Shown in pieces: positions 36,319 through 44,999 of a stretch of DNA of 64,000 bases (the stretch's first letter is position 1; each line of letters begins with the position of its first letter). Below the pieces are notes generated by a model that made no database searches, was not told where the DNA came from, and worked only from the letters and a program-made list of their open reading frames with translations. The position numbers and the translations under genes are program-made. Source of the stretch: Saprospiraceae bacterium (GTDB lineage: Bacteria; Bacteroidota; Bacteroidia; Chitinophagales; Saprospiraceae); contig JADKAE010000005.1 of NCBI GenBank assembly GCA_016715405.1, positions 124,001-188,000 on the forward strand, written 5' to 3'.

Positions 36319-37539
36319 ATGAATAAACGCCTGATATATTTAGACAACAACGCCACTACGCCTACTGATCCTCGCGCTGTAGAGGCTATGCTGCCTTTTT
36401 TCTACGAAAACCCCGGCAATGCAGCCAGCCGCAACCACCCTTTCGGCTGGGTAGCTGAAGAAGCGGTGGACTATGCCCGCGAGCAAATCGCAAGCTTGCT
36501 CGAAGTCGACTCCAAAGAGATCATCTTTACAAGCGGCGCCACCGAATCTGACAACCTGGCCCTCAAAGGCGTTTTTGACATGTATCGCCGCAAAGGTAAT
36601 CATATTATTACCGCCAAAACAGAGCACAAGGCTGTATTGGATACCTGCCACAAGCTGGAAACGATGGGCGCCGAGGTGACCTACCTCGACGTAAGCCGCG
36701 AAGGGCTGGTAGACCTGGCCGAACTCGAAGCCGCCATCAAGCCCAATACCATCATGGTATCGCTGATGTGGGCAAACAATGAAACCGGCGTCATTCAGGA
36801 TATGAAAGCCATCGGCCAGATTTGCGAAAAACACGGCGTATTGTTTATGAGCGACGCCACGCAGGCGGTAGGAAAAATTCCCGTTCATCCCCGCGAGGTA
36901 GGCGTACACATCATGGCTTTTACCGCACACAAGATGTACGGCCCCAAAGGCGTCGGCGCCTTATATGTAAGCCGCAAGCAGCCGCGTGTGAAGTTGACGG
37001 CGCAGATGGACGGCGGCGGCCACGAACGCGGCATGCGTTCGGGCACGCTCAATGTACCCGGAATTGTGGGTTTTGGCAAAGCTGCCGAAATAGCCAAAAA
37101 AGAAATGCAGCAGGATGCCGAGCGACTGAGCCGCCTGCGCGACAAACTGGAACTGGCCCTGATGGCCAGCCTCGAAGAAGTATACCTCAACGGTACGCGC
37201 GACAGCCGCATGCCACATGTAACCAACCTCTCCTTCAAACACGTGGAAGGTGAAGGCCTCATGATGACCTTCAACCAAAATATTGCCGTGTCTTCGGGAT
37301 CGGCCTGTACGTCGGCTTCGCTCGAACCCAGCTATGTGCTGGTGGCCTTAGGCCTCGGCGACGACCTCGCGCACTCGTCTATTCGCTTCAGCCTCGGCCG
37401 CTTTACAACCGAAGACGACGTAGACTACGCCATACAGGCGCTTACACAAGGCGTGAACCATATGCGCGACCTGAGCCCCATCTGGGAAATGTACAAAGAT
37501 GGTATCGACCTCAGCACAGTGACCTGGTCAGAACATTAA
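36319..37539 (+). CDS. iscS: Cysteine desulfurase (IscS/NifS type)
   Basis: PLP enzyme that takes sulfur from cysteine for Fe-S cluster assembly. 406 residues from the ATG at 36319; a reading from 36232 would run across the promoter. IYLDNNATTPTDPRAVEAML is the N-terminal signature. The PLP Lys is in AFTAHKMYGPKG and the catalytic Cys in SSGSACTSASLEPSYVL. The loop around this Cys is of the IscS (long-loop) rather than SufS form. It is followed by iscU (42 bp) and iscA. Its divergent neighbour is mutA. Confidence 0.95.
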   Translation: MNKRLIYLDNNATTPTDPRAVEAMLPFFYENPGNAASRNHPFGWVAEEAVDYAREQIASLLEVDSKEIIFTSGATESDNLALKGVFDMYRRKGNHIITAKTEHKAVLDTCHKLETMGAEVTYLDVSREGLVDLAELEAAIKPNTIMVSLMWANNETGVIQDMKAIGQICEKHGVLFMSDATQAVGKIPVHPREVGVHIMAFTAHKMYGPKGVGALYVSRKQPRVKLTAQMDGGGHERGMRSGTLNVPGIVGFGKAAEIAKKEMQQDAERLSRLRDKLELALMASLEEVYLNGTRDSRMPHVTNLSFKHVEGEGLMMTFNQNIAVSSGSACTSASLEPSYVLVALGLGDDLAHSSIRFSLGRFTTEDDVDYAIQALTQGVNHMRDLSPIWEMYKDGIDLSTVTWSEH

Positions 37540-37581
37540 TTCAACCATATTTACTAATAACCAACCATAATACCCGGTATC

Positions 37582-37995
37582 ATGGCTTATTCAGATAAAG
37601 TACTCGATCACTTCAAGAACCCCAAAAATGTGGGCACCCTCGATAAATCGAAAAACACGGTCGGCACCGGCCTGGTAGGCGCTCCCGAATGCGGCGACGT
37701 AATGCGCCTCCAAATCGAGGTCGACCCGTCTTCCAATACCATCGTTGACGCTAAATTCAAAACATTCGGATGCGGCTCGGCTATCGCTTCGTCGTCGCTG
37801 GCTACCGAGTGGCTCAAGGGCAAATCTATCAACGAAGCCCTTACGATTGACAACATGGATATCGTAGAAGAGTTGGCGCTTCCTCCAGTGAAAATCCACT
37901 GTTCGGTGCTCGCAGAAGACGCGATCAAAGCCGCCATTCGCGACTATCAGGTAAAAAATGGCATTGAGGTTACCGCCGAAGCTAGTTCGCACTAA
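37582..37995 (+). CDS. iscU: Fe-S cluster scaffold protein IscU
   Basis: 137 residues, intact. The three conserved Cys are visible: GAPECGDVMRLQ, FKTFGCGSAIASSS and VKIHCSVLAEDAI, with the family Asp two residues after the first. N-terminus YSDKVLDHFKNPKNVGTLD. It accepts sulfur from IscS and builds a [2Fe-2S] cluster. The canonical LPPVK motif (recognised by HscA) is present as LALPPVKIH, although no hscA or hscB lies in the window. Confidence 0.96.
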   Translation: MAYSDKVLDHFKNPKNVGTLDKSKNTVGTGLVGAPECGDVMRLQIEVDPSSNTIVDAKFKTFGCGSAIASSSLATEWLKGKSINEALTIDNMDIVEELALPPVKIHCSVLAEDAIKAAIRDYQVKNGIEVTAEASSH

Positions 37996-38036
37996 CCCAT
38001 GCCGCTTATTTTTTGTAAACACAAATGCATTTTGCT

Positions 38037-38363
38037 ATGGTATTTGTAGCGGAAAGTGCAAAACAGAAGATCGACGAGCTCAGAAATAGTGAGCACATTG
38101 GCACGGACTACTTCGTGCGCGTATCGGTCACCAGCGGTGGCTGCTCGGGGTTAAGATACAAGATGGATTTTGACAACGAGCAAAAGCCTAATGACCAGAT
38201 CTTTGAAGATAACGGCGTAAAAATCGTCACCGACCTCAAGAGTTTTCTCTACCTTTTTAACTCCACCCTGGAGTTTTCGGGCGGATTAAATGGAAAAGGG
38301 TTTGTCTTTAATAATCCAAATGCCTCGCGCACTTGCGGTTGTGGGGAAAGTTTTGCCGTATAA
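38037..38363 (+). CDS. iscA: A-type Fe-S carrier (IscA/HesB family)
   Basis: About 108 residues. The three Cys are in SVTSGGCSGLRYKM and SRTCGCGESF. I take the ATG at 38037 (MVFVAESAKQKIDEL); one at 38025 adds four residues. It receives clusters or iron and passes them to target proteins. Last gene of the isc operon; a terminator hairpin follows at 38400. No ferredoxin or chaperone genes are here, so this is a short isc operon. Confidence 0.94.
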   Translation: MVFVAESAKQKIDELRNSEHIGTDYFVRVSVTSGGCSGLRYKMDFDNEQKPNDQIFEDNGVKIVTDLKSFLYLFNSTLEFSGGLNGKGFVFNNPNASRTCGCGESFAV

Positions 38364-38399
38364 TTGTAACTTTACTACGTCTTTTCGCATAAGCTAATT

Positions 38400-38464
38400 C
38401 TGAGGGTGTCTCACAAACCGGTTGGGGAAAGTCCATAACCGGTTTCTGAGGCACCCTCAGTTTT
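38400..38464 (+). terminator. Terminator after iscA
   Basis: Long hairpin with arms CTGAGGGTGTCTCACAAACC / AACCGGTTTCTGAGGCACCC, closing at CTCAG then TTTT. Few mismatches. Placed 37 bp after the iscA stop. Confidence 0.8.
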
Positions 38465-38474
38465 ACCGGATGTA

Positions 38475-38636
38475 AGAGCTTGTTTGGACTTTCATCAACG
38501 AACTGCAAGCGACAAATTTTGTTTGATACTTCGTTGCGTTTTTTCGCCGTAGCTGCCGGCTACGCCTGCAAAACGCGCCTCGTCTGAAATAAAATTTGTT
38601 CGCTTTCGAATCGTCATGAAAATCCAAACAAGCTCT
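38475..38636. repeat. 162-nt foldback element
   Basis: Imperfect inverted repeat over the whole length: outer ends AGAGCTTGTTTGGACTTTCAT / ATGAAAATCCAAACAAGCTCT (21-nt arms with one or two mismatches), a middle block around GCGACAAATTTTGTTT / AAATAAAATTTGTTCGC, and a centre GCCGTAGC-TGCC-GGCTACG. It carries no ORF. It resembles a MITE or non-autonomous element remnant; it ends 12 bp before the glycosyltransferase start. Confidence 0.75.
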
Positions 38637-38648
38637 AAGCGCGAATAT

Positions 38649-39793
38649 ATGCATATTGGTTACGACGCCAAACGGCTATTCCACAACTATACCGGTCTGG
38701 GCAATTACAGCCGTACGCTGTTGCGCAGCCTGGCCACTCATTATCCCGAGCAAGCTTATTTTTTATACTCGCCGAGTACCCGGGTAAATAGCGAGACGCA
38801 ATATTTTATGTCTGATCCAGCCTTTTCTGTGCGCACCCCTGGGGGGCCGTTCAAAGCGTGGTGGAGGCGGGTAGGCGTCAAGCGCCAATTGAGGCGCGAC
38901 CGTATTGCATTGTACCATGGGCTGAGTCACGAAATCCCCATTGGGCTGAAGCAAGCAGGCATTAAAAGCATAGTGACCATTCACGATCTCATTTTTCTGC
39001 GTTATCCTGAACAATACCGCTGGGCCGACCGCCAGATCTATCACTTCAAATTTCAGCATGCCTGCCGTCATGCCGACGCCATTGTAGCCATCAGCGAAAG
39101 CACCAGGCAAGATATCATCCATTATTTTGGCATACCCCCGAAAAGATCCACGTGATTTATCAGTCGGGGCACGAACGCTTCCTGGAACGTCAAACACCAC
39201 AGTGGCTTGAACAGATCAGGTTGCGCTATCAATTGCCTGCCCGGTTTTTGTTATATGTGGGCTCAGTTATCGAGCGCAAAAACCTACTTCAAATCGTAAG
39301 GGCGTTGGCTATGATGCCGGTTGCCGACCGGCTGCCTTTGGTGATTGTAGGCCGCGGCAAGGCGTATTTACAGCAAGTAATCGAATACGCCCGCAGCGTT
39401 CGGCTCGACTCCTTACTTTATTTCCCGGATCCTTCCCACGAGGACCTTCCCGCCATCTATCAACTTGCCGATATGCTTATATACCCTTCGTTCTGCGAGG
39501 GGTTTGGCATTCCTGTGCTTGAGGCACTCTGGAGTTACACCCCGGTAATCACTTCTAATGTGTCTTCGCTGCCGGAAGCCGCCGGCCCTCACGCCTGCCT
39601 GGTCGACCCTGCCAGTCCCGAGCAAATCGCCGAAGGGATTTTCCGCATCCTAAGCGACGAGGCCTACCGCCAATACATTACCGACGAGGGATATGCCTAT
39701 TCCCGTCGCTTTCTGCCCGAGGTGACGGCCCCGCAGATGATGTCGCTGTATGAAGGAATATGCGAAACCGGCTTAGAGGGGCATGCGTTGTAG
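38649..39793 (+). CDS. Glycosyltransferase family 1/4 (GT4) (one frameshift)
   Basis: About 382 residues, GT-B fold. N-domain: MHIGYDAKRLFHNYTGLGNY, GLSHEIPIGLKQAGIKSIVT. C-domain: RFLLYVGSVIERKNLLQIVR and the nucleotide-sugar motif SFCEGFGIPVLEALWSY with the EX7E pair. The frames meet near 39141 in an A-run (PPKKIHVIYQSGHERFL). The ATG at 38649 is preferred: one at 38616 lies inside the foldback element. The acceptor and sugar are unknown; probably cell-surface polysaccharide or glycoprotein synthesis. The 3' end overlaps pnuC by 21 bp (convergent). Confidence 0.9.
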
Positions 39794-40384
39794 CTTTCGG
39801 AAATCAGCCCGCCAGGAGAAATAAGCTTTTGTGGCAATAATCACATACACCACCATGACGAGCGCGAATAAATAGGCATCCTGGCTGCCATAAAACACCA
39901 CATAAGCCCCGTCTATCACCATCCAGTATAACCAGGACTCCCATTTTTTTTGGATCAACAGGAAAGTAGCCACTATAGAAAAAACGGTTAGTGGAGCATT
40001 CCACCAGGGAGCGGCACTTGAAGTAAAAGTATCAAACAGAAAAGCAGAAAGCAGGGCTGCTGCCACGCCGCCGCCGATAAGCAGGGCATGTTGTTTATTA
40101 CTTAAATTACTAAGCGGCAGTTGTTGTTGTTTGTCGCCGCCATATTTCCATTGGTACCAGCCCCATACCCCCATAACCACGTAAAACACCTGAAGCAGGG
40201 CATCGGAATACAGGTTGTAAATGGCATAAGAGGCGTAGGCCCATAGTGCACAGCTTATTACGCCCCACCACCAGCCCCAGGTTTTCTGCCGGGAGGTGAG
40301 CCATACATATCCCAACGCAGTAAGCGTGGCCGCCCACTCCACCCAGGAAAAAGCCGAAGCCTCCTGCCAAATTGAGTTGATCAT
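39773..40384 (-). CDS. pnuC: Nicotinamide riboside transporter PnuC family
   Basis: 203 residues, about seven membrane helices, intact. N-terminal SAFSWVEWAATLTALGYVWL, then the family's aromatic motif TWGWWWGVISCALWAYASYA, and the substrate-pocket region YVVMGVWGWYQWKYGG. The C-terminal part has WLYWMVIDGAYVVFYGSQDA. It imports nicotinamide riboside (or a related vitamin) by facilitated diffusion. No NAD-related or thiamine gene is adjacent, and I see no riboswitch in the 80-bp upstream gap. Confidence 0.93.
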   Translation of the reverse strand: MINSIWQEASAFSWVEWAATLTALGYVWLTSRQKTWGWWWGVISCALWAYASYAIYNLYSDALLQVFYVVMGVWGWYQWKYGGDKQQQLPLSNLSNKQHALLIGGGVAAALLSAFLFDTFTSSAAPWWNAPLTVFSIVATFLLIQKKWESWLYWMVIDGAYVVFYGSQDAYLFALVMVVYVIIATKAYFSWRADFRKLQRMPL

Positions 40385-40464
40385 TAGAATATATTTGATA
40401 AAAAAATTGGGTTTCCACCATAAAGGCAGAAACCCAATTCATATTGTAAATTTGAATCAAATGC

Positions 40465-43052
40465 CTATTTCACAAGATCGAACTTGTAGCGTACCGTTTC
40501 CATAATGGGGCGGTTGTTACCCGGCTCGCTGTTTTCAAGCATAATATCGATATCGATCGTTTCGGATTCTTCTTTTTCGGTAGAGTCAAAAGTGATCTTA
40601 AACTCGCCGCGCTGGCCTGGTTTGATAGGCTTGGTGGAGTAATCAATCGTAGTGCATTCGCATGCAGTAATCACAGAAATTTTGAGATCTGTGTCGCCAC
40701 GATTAGTATAGCGATAAGTATAATAGCGCTTTTCACCTTTTTTCACCTTGCCCAGTTCAACAAAACGCTGGTCAAATTGCATGATAGGCACGCCTTTGAG
40801 TTTCTTTTTGCCATACAACGACGACCATTGGTGAATTTTCACCGTATCGAGGTTATGTTGTACTGGTGCTGCTTGGATCAGACTGTTTTTCTCTTTCGGC
40901 GCCTGTTTGGTTTTCGGCGTAGTTGTATTAGGCTGGGGTTGTTCCGGTTTTTTCAGTTCTGTGCGTTTGATCGTCACACTGGTAGGGCCGGCGGTAATTT
41001 TGAATTCCGTACGGCGGTTGATACTATGCGCCGCTTCTTTTTGTTCTTCGGTAGCCAGCTTATTGATATAATCCTCCGTGAGCACATCGCCTTCTTTGAG
41101 GAAATTATACTTTGATGCCCATTTAGCCGACACCGTTTTGGGTACCGATTCGCCGTAGCCTTTTGCTTCGATGCGAGTGCGGGGTATTTCGTAGCGTACC
41201 AGCCAGCGGCGGGCAGATTCGGCACGGCGTTGCGACAATTCCTGGTTGTAAGCATCATTGCCCCTGAAGTCGGTATGCGAACCCATTTCAATTTTCATAT
41301 CCGGATACTGCTGCATAAGTGCGAGCACGGCCTTGAGGTCGATCTCTGCATCCGGTTTGATGCGATCGTCGTCGAAATCATAGAGAATATTTTCGAGTAC
41401 GAAGGGATTTCTTTCGTAATCGTATCGTATTCGGGTTCTACGGGGCGAGGTTTCAGGAAAAAGCGATGTTCGTAAGATTTCGACTCTTTCAGTCCCACCG
41501 TATTAAACTGGAACGTATCGGGGAAATACGCGGGATGGCTGGCCACTATCATATAGGCTTTTTCGAGGCCGAGGCCGAAATCGAAGCGGTTGCCGTTTTC
41601 GCTGGTTTTGGAATCGGGCGTACCGGGTGTGTTGTTGGCCATTTCCATCAGCGCCACGCTGGCGCCTTTGAGCGGTTTTTTGCCGATGTCAAAAACGCCG
41701 GCTACGAGGTCGGCGTAGAGTTTGGCGATAGAAAACGTATAGATATCGTCGCAGCAGTTTTTGCCGTTGAGTGATTTGGTTGCACCCGAAATAAAGCGGT
41801 TGGAGACAAAAAAGCCGTTGTAGCCTTCCTGGTCCATAGAGAAGTACTGATCGTCTACGCTGGTATTGTATTGTTTGCCCATATTTTTGGGCTCGCTCCA
41901 GGCAGAGCCGTCCCACACGCTATAAAAGATGTCGAAACCGCCGATACCGGGGTGGCCTGTTGAGCTAAAATAGAGCGTACCCTCGCGGTAGTAGGGCGTT
42001 ACTTCGTCGCCGGGGGTATTAATTTTAGGGCCCAGGCTTACGGGGTCGCTATAGACACCATTGCCTTGATAGGTGGCGTAATAGATATCATCGCCGCCCT
42101 GGCCGCTGTCCATATTAGACACAAAAAAGAGGACTTCTTTGCCGAAGAGTTCGCCTACGGCGGGGTGTTTGGCGATATATTCACCGTTGACACCTTTAAC
42201 TTCTACGGGGCCGAGCCAGCCTTCGTCGCCGCCTTCGCTCATATAGATTTTGCTAGTTCCGATCGTATTGCCTTTGAGTTCTACGCGGGTAAAGTACATG
42301 CGTTTGCCGTCGGGTGAAAAAGCCACATTGGGGCTATGGAAACCTGGGCGGTTAATTTTGTCGTCGAGGACTTTAGGGGCGGCCCATCCTTTTTCGCCTT
42401 TACTAGTCGTATAGATTTTAGCGTGGTGGGTTTCTTTATTTTTATCGTCGACCACGATCACTTCCTTGGCGTCATCTTTATTAAAGGCGGCAAAATAGAG
42501 TGTTTTGCCGTCGCGATAGAGTACCGGGGAGTACTCAGATTGCGGGGCATTGATATCCTTGCCGGCGTGTTCTACCTTGACGCCTTTGGCGCCATCGGGC
42601 AATGATTTGGCCAGTTCGGCGCCGATAATCTCGTTTTGGGCCAGTTCTTTGAGTTTCGGGTCGGTAGTTTCGTTCACAAAGCGTTGGAGTTCGGGTATGG
42701 CTTCGTCGTATTTACCGGTCATTTTGAGTACACGGCCGTAGACAAATCTTTCGGCGGCGTATTTGTTTTCCTTATCCCGGGTTAGGAGCCTGTCATACCA
42801 ACGTTCTGCCTTTTCATAATCGCGCAGGAAGTAGTGCAGTTGAGCGATAGTGAGAATAAGTTCCTTGTCTTTGCGCTCTTCATAGGCTTTTTCGTATTGC
42901 TCCAGCGCGTTGTAATAATCCTGTTCGGCCATCTTTTCCGCTGCCAGTTGGAGCGTAGTTTCGTAAGATGACTTCGACAGGGGTTGCGCCAAAAGCTGCG
43001 AAAAGCCTGTTAAGCTGAAAAGGAGGGTAGATATTGCGAGCCAACGTTTCAT
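40465..43052 (-). CDS. T9SS-associated TPR/PD40/OmpA protein with C-terminal DUF1573 domain (PorE-like; one frameshift)
   Basis: About 862 residues. Signal peptide (WLAISTLLFSLTGFSQLLAQ), then TPR-like helices (~25-140, YYNALEQYEKAYEERKDKEL), PD40/WD40-like beta-propeller units (~165-430, HSPNVAFSPDGKRMYFTRV), a carboxypeptidase-regulatory-like domain (~445-540, GKKPLKGASVALMEM), an OmpA peptidoglycan-binding domain (~551-690, MGSHTDFRGNDAYNQELSQR, then RRAESARRWL), a Thr/Pro/Lys linker, and a DUF1573-type domain (~755-862, RFVELGKVKKGEKRYYTYRY, then ACECTT). The frame breaks near 41410. The first four domains match PorE of the type IX secretion system; the DUF1573 end is extra. porP is directly upstream. 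Confidence 0.88.
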
Positions 43053-43124
43053 ATCACGCATTTTGTTGGTAGTGTTTCCTGCTTTTTAAAGCAATTTAGA
43101 GGTAAAATGTTGCTTAAGAATAAG

Positions 43125-44177
43125 TTAAAATCTTGGGCAAAGGATAGCCGGTTTCAGCGTCGGCTTCTTGAAAATCTTGAGGATATACCAGGCGGCTATT
43201 TCGAAGCCTCCCTGATAAACTTCTGCCGGGTTCGAGCTCAGGTTGAGGTCGTAGGCCAAAGCTACGCGAAGGTCTTTCCAGTCGGCGCCGAGCAATACTT
43301 TGCCGGCGTCGTTTACGCGATAGCCGAGGCCGCCTTTGAGGGTAAAATCGGTATTGAGCTTATAATTAGCCCAGCCCTGGAGGGCTATTTCGTTTGTTTT
43401 GGCGGTATTTTGCCATAAGAAAGTAGGCGTAACGCTCCACTTTTCGTTTACGGGCAATTCTACGCGGCCATGGGCGCTGAGGCGCATGGGGCGTTTGACG
43501 CCAGTGGTGCCTCCGGCGCTGGCCAGTGCATATTGAGGCGTATTGACGTGGCCGGCAGTGATGCCCACTTCCAGCGGTGTATTATCGGCTACCTGAGTGC
43601 GAAGCATTAGCCCGACGGCGAAATCGAGGAAGCTCGTGCTGCGGTCGCCTGTGCGGTCCTGACTGCTACCCGGTGCGAGGCCTCCACCGCCCAATTCAAT
43701 GGGGATTTCTTCTTCGAAAGTAATGTCGTCATTGAGCCCCTGCGCGGTTCCTTTCAGGTTGGCCTTACGCTGGGTACTTCCTCCCTGTATACCCAGGGTG
43801 AGCACGCTGGTTCCTTTTTTATTAAGGGCCAGGTGATAAGAAGCCGAAAGGGCGCTGACGTTGGTTTGGAGGCGGGCGCTGCCCGCTTCATCCTGTACCA
43901 GCAAAAACCCGACGCCCACCCAGTCTGTTTGGCGAAAGCCGCGAATAATGGGCGCATCGATATAGATAGCCGGCGTGGTAAATTGGTTTTTCAAAAAACC
44001 CAAGCCCCATTGGTCGCGGTAGATACCTCCGATGCGAGCCGTACCTTCGAATGCGCCGGTCTGAGCCGGGTTGAGCGAAAGCGGCGACATATTAAACAAA
44101 GAGAAGTGTAAATCCTGGGCATGTAGTGTTTCAATTGCAAGAAATACAGTTAGCAGAAGTAGATGTTTAAGCTTCAT
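43125..44177 (-). CDS. PorP/SprF-family type IX secretion outer-membrane protein
   Basis: 350 residues, intact. Signal peptide (HLLLLTVFLAIETLHAQ), then QDLHFSLFNMSPLSLNPAQT and GGIYRDQWGLGF, and the end LKPAILCPRF, all typical of PorP/SprF. The rest is an outer-membrane beta-barrel. It pairs with the downstream OmpA-type gene, as PorP-PorE or SprF-type pairs do. PorP-like proteins anchor the surface-exposed ends of T9SS clients or link to the motor; which client is served here is not known. A hairpin lies in the 5' untranslated region at 44200-44219. Confidence 0.92.
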   Translation of the reverse strand: MKLKHLLLLTVFLAIETLHAQDLHFSLFNMSPLSLNPAQTGAFEGTARIGGIYRDQWGLGFLKNQFTTPAIYIDAPIIRGFRQTDWVGVGFLLVQDEAGSARLQTNVSALSASYHLALNKKGTSVLTLGIQGGSTQRKANLKGTAQGLNDDITFEEEIPIELGGGGLAPGSSQDRTGDRSTSFLDFAVGLMLRTQVADNTPLEVGITAGHVNTPQYALASAGGTTGVKRPMRLSAHGRVELPVNEKWSVTPTFLWQNTAKTNEIALQGWANYKLNTDFTLKGGLGYRVNDAGKVLLGADWKDLRVALAYDLNLSSNPAEVYQGGFEIAAWYILKIFKKPTLKPAILCPRF

Positions 44178-44199
44178 AGGTGTCGTTGATTTAAAGTAG

Positions 44200-44219
44200 A
44201 GGCCTTAAAAGTAAGGCCT
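44200..44219. promoter_or_regulatory. Hairpin before porP
   Basis: AGGCCTT-AAAAGT-AAGGCCT, perfect 7-bp arms, followed on the + strand by TTTTAT. It stands 22 bp before the porP ATG, so it would be in the porP leader, or act as a terminator for + strand transcription. Confidence 0.4.
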
Positions 44220-44552
44220 TTTATAAGATATGCATGCCAAGTTAAATGTTAAAGTCAAGTTGACCAACTGAATTTGCTTATTTTTCATCGGTTGCCCGAC
44301 AAAACGGGGGATCGTTTCTCCAGTTCTCCCTTCTTTGCAGCGCAATCATCAGCCAGATGAGATATTTGCCGTTTGCTTTATTACATATATGAAATCGAGT
44401 TTGTGGATGGATATTGGGGTATAGAAAAAATATTCAAATAAAAATAATGCCGTAAATTAGTATTCTTTTCAAAAAAATCCTCATTTTAGCGGTGCCCTCG
44501 TGAACATACGCTTTTTGATTCCAATTTCCTTAACTATCTAAACAGTCTGGCT

Positions 44553-44651
44553 ATGTTAATACTCTACATTGCTATGGGTGCCTTTATTATCGGCGGAGGG
44601 CTGATTCTACTTTCTGGCATGCAACCTGCACGCAGCAGGAGGTTTTATTGA
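44553..44651 (+). CDS. Possible 32-residue single-helix membrane peptide
   Basis: ATG at 44553, stop TGA at 44649-44651. The peptide starts MLILYIAMGAFIIGGGLILL and ends GMQPARSRRFY: one hydrophobic helix with a positively charged tail, which would put the tail inside the cytoplasm. No known family. It lies in an otherwise empty gap; no clear -7 element was found. Could be chance. Confidence 0.35.
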   Translation: MLILYIAMGAFIIGGGLILLSGMQPARSRRFY

Positions 44652-44942
44652 TTAGCGGCGAAAGCCGTACACCTACCTACTCTGACCCCTGCGCCTCGGG
44701 CGCATCCCCACTCTCCGATGAAAATTCAGTCCCTACATGGGGTCCCAAAAACAATTTCCAACAGTCTACTTATTTTATCCCTTGAACATAGTTTTTTGTG
44801 ATTACATATCCTGTTCCAAGCGTGAATTGGAGTGAGGAAGTATGTTTTGTTAGCGGCTTGTAACAAGCCGCTGGCGGGTTGTTTAATTGTATATTTGCTA
44901 AGCAAAACGAAAAACCAGCCGCGTACCGGTCAGACGGCTGCT

Positions 44943-44977
44943 TACCGGTCTGACGGTTTGTAACCGTCTGACCGGTA
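44943..44977. repeat. TACCGGTC hairpin, copy 2
   Basis: 35 bp, same length and same T:T mismatch as copy 1 (7791-7825), differing by changes that keep pairing in the inner stem. It follows the stop of lepA (minus strand) by 22 bp, so it may be its terminator. Confidence 0.8.
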
Positions 44978-44999
44978 GCGCTGCTGACCGGTAGCGGCG

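Larger units (their letters stand above)
44178..44999. other. 822-bp gap with a possible small ORF and hairpins
   Basis: No large gene. It contains the hairpin at 44200-44219, a possible 32-residue membrane peptide ORF (44553-44651), an unassigned stretch 44660-44900, and the TACCGGTC hairpin copy 2 (44943-44977) next to the lepA stop. ACCGGTCAGACGG- and GACCGGTAGCGG-type fragments of the same hairpin words surround copy 2. Confidence 0.6.

Noticed and set aside
38475..38636. Insertion sequence with transposase
   Set aside because: The foldback has no coding content; at most a non-autonomous element.
44200..44219. Riboswitch before porP
   Set aside because: Only a simple 7-bp hairpin; no conserved aptamer core is visible.
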